From Acidimicrobiaceae bacterium (GTDB lineage: Bacteria > Actinomycetota > Acidimicrobiia > Acidimicrobiales > Palsa-688): a stretch of DNA of 52,149 nt. Of this stretch, positions 15,538-22,961 are shown piece by piece. The DNA is taken from the NCBI GenBank assembly GCA_003166025.1, contig PMWT01000167.1, forward strand, positions 36,700 through 88,848. The letters are read 5' to 3'. Under the pieces are notes generated by a model. That model was not told the DNA's origin and did no database searches. It saw only the letters and a list, made by a program, of their open reading frames with translations. Positions within the stretch are counted from its first letter, which is position 1; every line of letters starts with the position of its first letter. Position numbers and translations under genes: made by a program.

Positions 15538-17252
15538 ACCTTCACGACCTCCAGGGCAGGGCCGATGACCTCGACCGGCGTTTTTGGGCGTGGCGGGCGG
15601 TGCAGGCGCCGCGCTCGAGAGACGACCTGCCCCGGCTGGACCGGCCCGTGGGCTGGTCCCCGGCCTGGAGCGCGGGGGACGTCACCACCTATCGCGACCG
15701 CTTGGGTGCCTTCGCCGCCGAGCACGCGGCTCTCCTCACCGCCTTCGCCGCCGAGCACGCTGCCCTCCGGAGCGGTGAGGCTGGTCTTCTCAGCGATGAG
15801 GCTGGGCCTGAGGCCCGCCGCACCGAGGTGGACATCCGCCTCATCGGTTCGGCCATCGCCCGCGCCCATTTCGAGATCGACGTCCTGCGGCCTTGGCAGC
15901 ACGACCCGTGGTTCTATCTCGACCAGACCGTCGGGACCATCTACGACCTGCTCCTACCGCCTCCGCCGGTCGACGACAGGCGCTGTGGCGAGCTCATGGC
16001 GCGGCTGGCGTCGTTCGAGGCCACCCTGGAGGCGGGCCGGCGCAATTGCACCGGGGAGCTGGCGTCGGAGCTGGGGGCGATGGCGCACGAGGTGGCGCCC
16101 ACGGCGGGTGCCGACCTAGTCCGGAGCCTGGCCGAGCTCACACCCTTCGTCGGCGCCCAGTGGCCCAGCCGGATCGAACGGGCCGGCCGGTCCGCCGCCG
16201 CCGCCCTCGATGGCTACGCCCGGTGGTTGGCGAGCGCACTAACGGGGGCACGGCCCCTGCGGGGAGCCGGGGAGCTGTCGTTCGCCCGGTACGTCTACGG
16301 GGTCGCCCTGCTCCCCTTCACGCCGACCGAGCTCCTGGCCGTGGGCCGGCAGGAGTGGGACCGCTCGGTCGCCTTCGAACTGTTCGAACAGCACCGTGTG
16401 GCTGACGCCCCCTGGCCTCCCCTGCCCGTCAGTGCCGCCGCTCAGGCCGGCGCCCAAGCGTTGCTCGAGGGTGAGGTCCGGAGCTATTACGAGGCCCACA
16501 ACCTGTTGAGCCAGCCGGTCACGCTGCGCCATTACCTGAACGCACCGCGGCCGACCTACCTGGAGCCGCTCCGGTGGCTAGGCGTAAGCGACGACCTCAC
16601 CGGCCCCGACCGCCTGGACGAGGACAGCGTGAGTTACGTCCCCGTGCCGGGACCGGACCTCCCCTACTTTTACCGGGCCAACGCCGCCGACCCGCGTGCC
16701 GGCATTGCCCACGAGGGAGCGCACTACCAGCAGCTGGCCCTGTCCTGGGCCAACCCGCGCCCGGCGCGGCGTCACTTCTATGACTCGTGCCCCAACGAAG
16801 GCCTCGCTTTCTACAACGAGGAGATGCTCACCCAGGCGGGGCTGTTCGACGATGCCCCCGTGACGAGGCGGATCATCTACAACTTCATGCGGCTGCGCGC
16901 CCTGCGGGTCGAGGTCGACGTGCGCCTCGCCCTCGGGGAGCTGTCGATCGACGACGCGGGCGCCTTGCTCGAGCACAGGGTCCCGATGGACCCCGAGACG
17001 GCGAGGGCCGAAGCCGCCTTCTTCGCCGCCACCCCCGCCCAGGGGCTTTCGTACACGGTGGGCAAGCTGCAGCTCACGCGGTTGCTGGCGGACGTGCGTA
17101 CCCGGGAGGGGCCCTCGTTCTCGCTGCGCGAGTTCCACGACTGGCTCTGGCGCAACGGCAACGTCCCCTTCGCCCTGCTCCGTTACGAGCGCCTCGGGGA
17201 CCGGTCCGAGCTCGAGCGCGCCGACGAGCTGCGGGCCCGCTACGACACGTAG
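15534..17252 (+). CDS. DUF885 family protein, putative zinc metallopeptidase
   Basis: The ATG at 15534 overlaps the DppF stop (ATGA), so the product is made in step with the importer. The 572-residue protein is helical, soluble and lacks a signal peptide. An HExxH zinc motif is present (H393, E394, H397 in AHEGAHYQQ), followed by a conserved CPNEGLAFYNEEM segment that can supply the third zinc ligand, and by SYTVGKLQL near the C-terminus. These are the conserved features of DUF885, a family related to zinc carboxypeptidases and oligopeptidases. Coupling to a peptide importer suggests it hydrolyses the imported peptides or peptide-like compounds in the cytoplasm, which is inference. Confidence 0.85.
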   Translation: MNLHDLQGRADDLDRRFWAWRAVQAPRSRDDLPRLDRPVGWSPAWSAGDVTTYRDRLGAFAAEHAALLTAFAAEHAALRSGEAGLLSDEAGPEARRTEVDIRLIGSAIARAHFEIDVLRPWQHDPWFYLDQTVGTIYDLLLPPPPVDDRRCGELMARLASFEATLEAGRRNCTGELASELGAMAHEVAPTAGADLVRSLAELTPFVGAQWPSRIERAGRSAAAALDGYARWLASALTGARPLRGAGELSFARYVYGVALLPFTPTELLAVGRQEWDRSVAFELFEQHRVADAPWPPLPVSAAAQAGAQALLEGEVRSYYEAHNLLSQPVTLRHYLNAPRPTYLEPLRWLGVSDDLTGPDRLDEDSVSYVPVPGPDLPYFYRANAADPRAGIAHEGAHYQQLALSWANPRPARRHFYDSCPNEGLAFYNEEMLTQAGLFDDAPVTRRIIYNFMRLRALRVEVDVRLALGELSIDDAGALLEHRVPMDPETARAEAAFFAATPAQGLSYTVGKLQLTRLLADVRTREGPSFSLREFHDWLWRNGNVPFALLRYERLGDRSELERADELRARYDT

Positions 17253-17259
17253 GCCTCGT

Positions 17260-17711
17260 CTTACTGGGTGTGTCCGGGCCACCAAGGGCGCCAAGCGGGC
17301 GGTGGCTGTCGACGTCACCGGGTTGCCGCTGGCCGCCACCGTGCTACCGGCCTCGACCCATGAGAACGTCACCACCGAGACGCTGCTCGACCTGCTGCAC
17401 GACCAGGGCCAGGCCGAGCGGCTGCAGCTTGTCCTGGTGGACCGGGGCGTGACCACACGGGCGGCCAGGTCGCTTGGCAAGCGGGCCGCCTTGGAGGTAC
17501 GCCGGGTCGGCCATGACAAGGGACGGCACAAGTTCGTGCCCCTGGCCTACGCCTGGCGTGTTGAAGTCGCCCACGGGCACCTGCTCCGTAGCCGGCGGCT
17601 GGCTCGCTCCTTCGAGTGCACGCCCGAGTCGGCCAGTGGCTGGCTCCAGGTCGCCTGCCTGGTGGCCGTGCTCGACGCGCTGGCCCCCAGAATAGGGACA
17701 CACCCTGTTAG
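17260..17711 (+). mobile_element. Internally deleted IS5-type insertion sequence with terminal inverted repeats
   Basis: The left end CTTACTGGGTGTGTCC (17260-17275) and the complement of the right end at 17696-17711 (CTAACAGGGTGTGTCC) match at 14 of 16 positions. Between them only about 420 bp remain, holding the C-terminal part of a DDE transposase; the N-terminal part and first catalytic Asp are gone. The element therefore cannot move by itself but still has the ends a related transposase could use. No clear target-site duplication was found in the flanks. It lies between the converging DUF885 and LLM genes, and the right end supplies the LLM stop codon. Confidence 0.7.
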
Positions 17712-17736
17712 TGCCCGGCCGTCGCCTCCCGGATAG
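17272..17736 (+). pseudogene. IS5-family transposase, C-terminal remnant
   Basis: The reading frame enters just after the left inverted repeat and runs through a recognisable IS5-type DDE transposase C-terminus. It has KGAKRAVAVDVTGLPLA (the usual GRKRH..VD.LGLPL block), a second catalytic Asp in LVLVDRGV, and the final block VEVAHGHLLRSRRLARSFE with the catalytic Glu, then a hydrophobic helix. The first Asp and the whole DNA-binding N-terminus are missing, and there is no credible start. The frame reads out through the right inverted repeat before stopping at 17736. The protein is not expected to be functional. Confidence 0.8.
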
Positions 17737-18730
17737 CCGGCAGCACTCGGGCCCCCAAGAGCTCGAGGCCACGATCGGCACTTGTCCCGTGCGGCGTGCC
17801 GAACTCGACCCGGTCCGCCCCCGCCCCGAGGACGGCGATGGCGTGCTCGGCGACGGCACGGGGTGTGCCGGCGAAGGCAAAGCAGTCGAGGAGCCCGTCG
17901 GGGACGAGGGCCGCTGCGGCACCGGGCCCCGATGCCCGCAAAACCCGTCCGAGATCGTCGAGCAACCCGGGCGGCATCTCGACGGTGGGGTCGAGCCGCC
18001 CGACGACATCGAGGTACATCGCCACTTCCTGGCGGGCTTGGGCCCGGGCCAGGCGGCCGTCCTCGTCGACCACCGTCACTGCGCCGATGACGATGCCGGC
18101 GCCGCCCCCCGTCCGGCCGGCGGCGGTCGCGCCGGCGTCGGCCCACCCTTGCACCAGCGGGACCATGGCCGGGTTGGCCGACCCGCCCACCTTCACCTCG
18201 TCGGCGATGGCCCCGGCTATCTCGCACAGTCGGGGCCCCCAAGTCCCGATGAGCAGCGGGAGCGAGCCCCGAAGCGGTCGTCGCTTTAGGGCGGCGCCCG
18301 GTGGGAGGACAAAGTGGGCGCCGGCCACCCCTGTCCGGTCGCCGCTCAATAGGGCGGCAACGATGGCGGCGGCCTCGGCGACCGTCCCGGGGCCCGTGCG
18401 CTGGTCCGTCCCGAGGTCGCCCAGCCAGGCGCCCCGGCACAGCCCCAGGTACGCCCGCCCCCCGCTGGCCAGGTCGAGCGCCGCCATCTGGCCGGCGATC
18501 TCGACGGGGTGCAGCATGTAGGGGTTGAGGCAGGCCGGCCCGAGAGCGACCGCCGAGGTGGCACGGGCCATGGCGAGCAGGGCCGGGAGCGGGGGCGGGA
18601 AGTACAGGTCGCCGAAAACGCTCAGCACGTCGAAGCCGTAGTGCTCGGCTCCGGCGGCCAGCCGCTCGTACTCCCTGGGATGTTTGTCCGACTGGAAAGC
18701 GAGGCCCACGCGCGCCGGGCCCAGGGTCAC
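17708..18730 (-). CDS. LLM-class (luciferase-like, probably F420-dependent) oxidoreductase
   Basis: A 340-residue TIM-barrel oxidoreductase from GTG 18730, which overlaps the stop of the TIGR04076 gene (GTGA). Luciferase-like monooxygenase features include AGAEHYGFDVLSVFGD, LGPACLNPYMLHPVEIAGQMAALDLASGGRAYLGLCRGAWL and IADEVKVGGSANP. In actinobacteria this subgroup commonly uses coenzyme F420, but sequence alone does not exclude FMN. The TAA stop lies in the right inverted repeat of the neighbouring IS remnant, so the last residues may have been altered by the insertion. It pairs with a second LLM gene on the other side of the small gene, suggesting a two-enzyme pathway. Confidence 0.88.
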   Translation of the reverse strand: MTLGPARVGLAFQSDKHPREYERLAAGAEHYGFDVLSVFGDLYFPPPLPALLAMARATSAVALGPACLNPYMLHPVEIAGQMAALDLASGGRAYLGLCRGAWLGDLGTDQRTGPGTVAEAAAIVAALLSGDRTGVAGAHFVLPPGAALKRRPLRGSLPLLIGTWGPRLCEIAGAIADEVKVGGSANPAMVPLVQGWADAGATAAGRTGGGAGIVIGAVTVVDEDGRLARAQARQEVAMYLDVVGRLDPTVEMPPGLLDDLGRVLRASGPGAAAALVPDGLLDCFAFAGTPRAVAEHAIAVLGAGADRVEFGTPHGTSADRGLELLGARVLPAIREATAGH

Positions 18731-19032
18731 GTGAGCTCGCCTTCGTCGAGAGTGGCGCGCCGGAGCCGGTCGATCCTCATGACCAGGCGCTCCTCCGGGT
18801 CGGGGCAGCAGGCCAGCGCCTCATGCCCGAGCCAGTCGTCATCGGCCAGGGCGCGTTGCTTGGCGGCGAGCATGGGCAGCACGGAGGCCAGCGCATAGAT
18901 GCAGAAATGCCGGCCGGCGGGGACCGTCAGATGGCTCGAGTCGGTCAGCTCGAAGTAGTCGCCCACGACCAGGCCGCACACCGAGCGGCCCTCTATCGAC
19001 TCCACCGTGACACGAAGGTCCCAAAGCTCCAT
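18727..19032 (-). CDS. TIGR04076 family small protein
   Basis: A 101-residue protein from ATG 19032. It resembles the TIGR04076 family: an N-terminal strand pair (WDLRVTVESIEG...GLVVGDYFEL), a central helix with IYALASVLPMLAAKQRAL, and an ending CPDP...LVMRIDRL. The first family cysteine is replaced or shifted (residues 17-23 read SVCGLVV). No enzymatic role is established. It is coupled by a GTGA overlap to the downstream LLM oxidoreductase and lies 27 bp after the upstream one, so it probably works with them. An accessory or substrate-handling role is speculation. Confidence 0.7.
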   Translation of the reverse strand: MELWDLRVTVESIEGRSVCGLVVGDYFELTDSSHLTVPAGRHFCIYALASVLPMLAAKQRALADDDWLGHEALACCPDPEERLVMRIDRLRRATLDEGELT

Positions 19033-19059
19033 TCTCGTCTCCTACGACGTGCCCGTCTT

Positions 19060-20091
19060 CTACGACCGTGGCGCCCGGGCCCGCAGTCGGGGTATGACGT
19101 GACGCCCGAGGAGCCCGACGGCCCGCAGCGGGTCGGGCCCGAGAGGCGGCCCGAACGACAGATGGGTGGCCCCGTGGTCTAAAAGTGCGCCGCACCGGTC
19201 GGCGACGTCGTCGGGCGTCCCGGCGATGCCGAGCCTGAGCATGGCCGGGGTGATCAGGCCGGCAGCCTCGGCCGTGCTCCCTCTCAGCTGGGCGGCGGCC
19301 GCCGGAGCGAAGTCCTCCCGGGCCAACCCGGCCCGCTCCAGCAGATAGGGCGCGAAAGCCCCGCCGTAGAAGGCGAGCTTCGCCGCCAGCGCGGCATCGG
19401 CGGCGTCGCCGTCTTCGTCGACCGAGACCCAGACGCAGGCCGGCATGTCGACGGCTCCCGCCGGGCGCCCCGCCCGCGTGAGCCCCTCTTCGACCTGGGC
19501 CCGCGCCACCGGGTAGTGCTCGGGCGGGTACAGCAGGGCCAGGACGCCGTCAGCCACCTCGCCCCCGAGCGCCAGCATCTTCGGGCTCATGGCGCCCAGG
19601 TAAACCGGTACCCGTTGCGCAGGGGGAGGGCGGAGGTAGGCGTCGTCGCCCCAGGCCCCGGCGCCGGCAGTGCCGGCGGGCGAGGAGCCGTCGAGCAGCG
19701 CCCGGCAGGCGAGGACGGCCTGACGTGCCCGGCCCAGGGGCTCACGTTGCGAGATCCCCGCTCGTCGGAGGAACTCCGCCGCTCCGGCGGCCACGCCGAG
19801 CAGAGCACGGCCCTGCGAGAGCTCCTGGAGCGTAGCGGCGTGCATGGCCAGCTCCACGGGGTGGGCCGAGTACGGGTTGAGCACCCCGGCGCCGAGCATG
19901 ATCCGGCGCGTGGCGGTGGCCGCCGCCGCCAGCATTACGGGGGCGGAGCGCAGGAACAGGTCGTGGGACACCCATAGCTGGTCGAACCCCGCCTCTTCGG
20001 CGGCGACGGCGAGCTCGACGAACGTCGTCGTGGCCAGGTCGTTGTTCAGCCGCAGGCTGGTGCGAAAGGGTATTGTGCCGCGACCGGTCAC
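19060..20091 (-). CDS. LLM-class (luciferase-like, probably F420-dependent) oxidoreductase
   Basis: A 343-residue protein of the luciferase-like TIM-barrel fold: VELAVAAEEAGFDQLWVSHDLFLRSAPVMLAAAATATRRIMLGAGVLNPYSAHPVELAMHAATLQEL is the classic barrel entrance (described here in overlapping pieces: AEEAGFDQLWVSHD, GAGVLNPYSAHPVE, ELSQGRALLGVAAG). F420H2-type hydride transfer to an unknown substrate is likely. The start at GTG 20091 lacks a Shine-Dalgarno sequence and lies only 22 bp from the divergent amidohydrolase start, so promoters must overlap the opposite genes. It heads the leftward three-gene group. Confidence 0.88.
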   Translation of the reverse strand: MTGRGTIPFRTSLRLNNDLATTTFVELAVAAEEAGFDQLWVSHDLFLRSAPVMLAAAATATRRIMLGAGVLNPYSAHPVELAMHAATLQELSQGRALLGVAAGAAEFLRRAGISQREPLGRARQAVLACRALLDGSSPAGTAGAGAWGDDAYLRPPPAQRVPVYLGAMSPKMLALGGEVADGVLALLYPPEHYPVARAQVEEGLTRAGRPAGAVDMPACVWVSVDEDGDAADAALAAKLAFYGGAFAPYLLERAGLAREDFAPAAAAQLRGSTAEAAGLITPAMLRLGIAGTPDDVADRCGALLDHGATHLSFGPPLGPDPLRAVGLLGRHVIPRLRARAPRS

Positions 20092-20113
20092 TATCGAGGG
20101 AGGAACGCCGTTG

Positions 20114-21310
20114 ATGGCGACAAGTCAGGCGAGCTGGTTGGCCAATGCCAACGTCGTGGACGTGGAGGAGGGCCGGCTCCTGGTCGACCGCAACGTCGAG
20201 ATCGTCGACGGCGCCATCCGGGCCATTTCGTCGACGCTCCCACCAGGCCAGTCGGGCGTCATCGACGTGGGGGGCCGGTTCGTGCTCCCGGGCCTGATCT
20301 CATGCCACACGCACCTGTCGATCGTGTTCCCCATGTCGGCCACCGATCCTACCGAGAACCCCGCGGCCACGGTCCTACGAGCGGCCAAGCGTGCCCGCGA
20401 CGCGCTGGGGGCGGGCATCACGACCCTGCGGTGCGTCCATGAACAGCACCGGGCTGACCTGTGGTTGCGCGACGCCCAGCGCCGAGGTTGGGCCGACGTG
20501 CCTCGCATCTTCGGCGCCGGTCAGGCGATCACGACGCCGAAGGGCCACGGGGCCGGCGCGGCGTGGGCCGAAGCCGAGGGCGAAGAGGAGTTCTACCGCG
20601 CCGCTATCGAGGAGCTGGAAGCCGGGGCCGACCACGTGAAGGTCGCCATCAACGGGGGCCTGGCCCGCGAGGGCGAGGACATCTCCGGCTCCGAGATGAC
20701 CGACGAAGAGCTGAACGGCACGGTGCGGGCAGCACGCGAGCACGGCACCTACGTGGTCGCCCACTCGGGCGCTTCGACCGCCATCCGCCAGGCCCTGGCC
20801 CGGGGCGTACGTTGCTTTGAGCACGCCTACGAGCTCGACCCGGGCACGGCGTCACTGCTGGCCGGACAAGGCGCCTACATCACGCCGACGCTCGTCGTGA
20901 CAAGGTGCGAACAATGGATGCGGGCCAACGGCTTCGCCGAGGCGAGCATCGCCACCGCCCGGCGCGTCGCCGACGGGCACCTCGAAAGCATCAGGCACGC
21001 CATCGCCGCCGGAGTGCCGCTGCTATGCGGGACGGACCTGCCCCCGGCTGACGACGTCGGAGGGCTGCCGGCAACGGTGGTGGAAATGACGCTGCTCGAA
21101 GGGGCAGGGTTGTCGCGTCTCGGCGCTCTGCAGACCGCGACCACCAACCCGGCCCGGCTCATGGGGGTGGAGGGCGAGATCGGGCAGGCCCGCCCAGGCT
21201 TTCGCGCCGACCTCGTCGTCGTGGACGACAACCCGCTGGACGACCTGGCCGCGCTGGGCAGCGTGCGACTAGTGCTCCAGGGTGGCCGGCCAGTGAAGCA
21301 GGCGCTGTGA
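20114..21310 (+). CDS. Amidohydrolase family protein (imidazolonepropionase/prolidase-like)
   Basis: The ATG at 20114 follows a GAGGGAGGA Shine-Dalgarno sequence and gives 398 residues. The metal-binding set of the amidohydrolase superfamily is complete: HTH at residues 65-67, the carbamylated-Lys position in DHVKVAINGG, His in VVAHSGAS and CFEHAYEL, and the catalytic Asp in LLCGTDLPP. The C-terminal TNPARLMGVEGEIGQARPGFRADLVVVDDNPL returns to the small beta domain typical of the family. It hydrolyses a cyclic amide, peptide or similar C-N bond; the substrate is not predictable. It is divergent from the LLM genes and coupled to the NTF2-like gene that follows. Confidence 0.9.
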   Translation: MATSQASWLANANVVDVEEGRLLVDRNVEIVDGAIRAISSTLPPGQSGVIDVGGRFVLPGLISCHTHLSIVFPMSATDPTENPAATVLRAAKRARDALGAGITTLRCVHEQHRADLWLRDAQRRGWADVPRIFGAGQAITTPKGHGAGAAWAEAEGEEEFYRAAIEELEAGADHVKVAINGGLAREGEDISGSEMTDEELNGTVRAAREHGTYVVAHSGASTAIRQALARGVRCFEHAYELDPGTASLLAGQGAYITPTLVVTRCEQWMRANGFAEASIATARRVADGHLESIRHAIAAGVPLLCGTDLPPADDVGGLPATVVEMTLLEGAGLSRLGALQTATTNPARLMGVEGEIGQARPGFRADLVVVDDNPLDDLAALGSVRLVLQGGRPVKQAL

Positions 21311-21687
21311 CATCGCCGCCGGCGAGGGACGCCAAGACGGCAGGAGAGGTGGTCATGGAGTTCCTGGCCTGTGGTGGGCGCCGGGACTTCTCGGGCGCCA
21401 GGGAGCTACTGGACGCCGACGTCACCCGGACCGGCGCCGACGGCGACGTGAAGTCGGGCCGCGACAGCTACGTCGCCTACCTCGAGAGCGTGCTCGGAGA
21501 CGTGCGGGACTACCGCTACGAGGTCCGCCGCACCGCTGTCTCCGCCGACGGGCTCGCTGTCATGGTCGAGATCGACGAAGCTCTTACCCAGGCCGACGGC
21601 ACCGAGCTGGCGGTCAGCGAGGCGATGGCCTTCGACCTCACGGCCGAGGGCCGCATCCGGCGCATCTCTGTCTACACGAAGATTTGA
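21307..21687 (+). CDS. NTF2-like / SnoaL-like small protein
   Basis: The GTG at 21307 overlaps the amidohydrolase TGA (GTGA). The 126-residue protein has the cone-shaped NTF2 pattern: an N-terminal helix (EVVMEFLACGGRRDFSGARELLDADV), a polar loop, a helix SYVAYLESVLGDV and then long strands VRRTAVSADGLAVMVEIDEAL...AMAFDLTAEGRIRRISVYTKI. Members act as isomerases, hydratases, cyclases or scaffolds for small hydrophobic substrates. Its coupling to the amidohydrolase and closeness to two LLM oxidoreductases suggest a shared small-molecule pathway. The catalytic residues cannot be told from sequence alone. Confidence 0.75.
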   Translation: MTSPPARDAKTAGEVVMEFLACGGRRDFSGARELLDADVTRTGADGDVKSGRDSYVAYLESVLGDVRDYRYEVRRTAVSADGLAVMVEIDEALTQADGTELAVSEAMAFDLTAEGRIRRISVYTKI

Positions 21688-21768
21688 CGTCGGCAGCTAG
21701 TTACCCGCAGGCCTCCAGTACGGTTGCCACCGGCACCCAAGACAGCTGGGCCCCGAAGGGAGAACGCG

Positions 21769-22155
21769 ATGGCAAGCGAAGGACTTCATGAACCGGCTGA
21801 GCTTCTCGGTCCGCAGACGATCGACTACCACCGCGCCATGACTTCTCTGTGCGAGGAGCTCGAGGCGATCGACTGGTACGACCAGCGGGTCAAGGCGACC
21901 GGGGACGCAAGCCTGGCCGCCGTCCTGGCCCACAACCGGGACGAGGAGAAGGAGCACGCGGCCATGACACTGGAGTGGCTGCGCCGCCGTGACGCTGCTC
22001 TCGACGCCAACCTGCGCAAGTACCTGTTCACTACCGCACCGGTCACCGAGGTCGAGGCCACCGCTGGGGGGGCGGACGGCGGCGGGGGACCGGCGGCCCC
22101 CGGGGGCCTGGGTACCGGGAGCCTGGGGATCGGGAGCCTGAGGGGGCAGGAATGA
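21769..22155 (+). CDS. Encapsulated ferritin-like protein (EncFtn), encapsulin cargo
   Basis: A 128-residue protein from ATG 21769, with GGGAG just upstream. It is a short two-helix half-ferritin that forms ferroxidase centres at dimer interfaces inside an encapsulin shell. The EncFtn hallmarks are clear: SLCEELEAIDWYDQR (iron ligand E30) and HNRDEEKEHAAMTLEW (E60 and H63, the ExxH pair). After residue 92 comes a Gly/Ala-rich flexible linker and then the cargo-loading peptide GTGSLGIGSLRG near the C-terminus, which docks inside the shell. The shell gene overlaps its stop codon (ATGA at 22152). It oxidises and passes Fe(II) into the nanocompartment for storage or detoxification. Confidence 0.95.
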   Translation: MASEGLHEPAELLGPQTIDYHRAMTSLCEELEAIDWYDQRVKATGDASLAAVLAHNRDEEKEHAAMTLEWLRRRDAALDANLRKYLFTTAPVTEVEATAGGADGGGGPAAPGGLGTGSLGIGSLRGQE

Positions 22156-22961
22156 CCGACCATCTTCACCGAGAGCTCGCGCCTATCTCCGAAGCAGCGT
22201 GGGAAGCCATAGATGCCGAGGCCAAAGCCCGGCTGACGACCAACCTGGCGGCACGAAAGCTCGTGGATTTCGTCGGTCCTCACGGCTGGTCGTACTCGGT
22301 CACAAACTTGGGACGGACCTCGCCCATCCCCGGGCCGTCCGAAGGTGTCCACGCCGTGCAGCGCCGCGCCCTGCCCCTGGTCGAGCTGCGAGCGGAGTTC
22401 ACCGTAGCGCGGCTCGAGATCGACGACTTCGAGCGCGGGGCCACCGACCTCGACCTCTCCCAGCTGGACGCGGCGGCGGGCCAGATAGCGCAGGCCGAAA
22501 ACGTGACCGTCTTTCATGGTTACCCGGCTGCCGGGATACAGGGGATCATCGAGTCCACGTCACACGACCGCGTACTGTTGGCCGAGGACGTCGAGAGCTA
22601 TCCGAGCGGCGTCGCCCGGGCGACCGACTTGCTACGCCAAGCCGGCATCGCCGGGCCCTACGGGCTCGCCATCGGCCCCGAGCTCTATACGCGAATCATC
22701 GAGACCACCGAGCACGGGGGCCATTTGCTCCTCGACCACCTCCGCCAGATCCTCGGCGGGCCGCTCGTGTGGGCGCCGGGAGTGGAAGGAGGGGCCGTGG
22801 TCAGCTTGCGGGGTGGGGACTACCTTTTCGACTGCGGCCAGGACCTGTCCGTCGGCTACCTCGACCACGACGCCGGCACGGTCCGGTTGTACCTCGAAGA
22901 GAGCTTCAGTTTCAGGGCCCTCGAGGCCGATGCCGCCGTGGCTCTAAGTTTGGGCGCCTAG
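22152..22961 (+). CDS. Encapsulin shell protein (family 1, linocin M18/CFP29-like)
   Basis: A 269-residue HK97-fold shell protein that starts inside the EncFtn stop codon. Family features include the N-terminal helix APISEAAWEAIDAEAKARLTTNLAARKLVDFVGPHGW that forms the cargo-docking surface (quoted in short: ISEAAWEAIDAEA, NLAARKLVDFVGPHGW), the E-loop region VPLVELRAEFTVAR-like segment, ENVTVFHGYPAAGIQGI, and GGHLLLDHLRQILGGPLVWAPG. The end carries LYLEESFSFRALEADAAVAL. It self-assembles to an icosahedral compartment that packages EncFtn. Its TAG stop shares a CTAG with the converging efflux-pump gene, leaving no room for a separate terminator. Confidence 0.95.
   Translation: MTDHLHRELAPISEAAWEAIDAEAKARLTTNLAARKLVDFVGPHGWSYSVTNLGRTSPIPGPSEGVHAVQRRALPLVELRAEFTVARLEIDDFERGATDLDLSQLDAAAGQIAQAENVTVFHGYPAAGIQGIIESTSHDRVLLAEDVESYPSGVARATDLLRQAGIAGPYGLAIGPELYTRIIETTEHGGHLLLDHLRQILGGPLVWAPGVEGGAVVSLRGGDYLFDCGQDLSVGYLDHDAGTVRLYLEESFSFRALEADAAVALSLGA

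Noticed and set aside
17252..17275. IS left end as an attachment site of an integrated element
   Set aside because: Both ends belong to one short transposase-bearing element and no integrase is near; IS remnant explains it fully.
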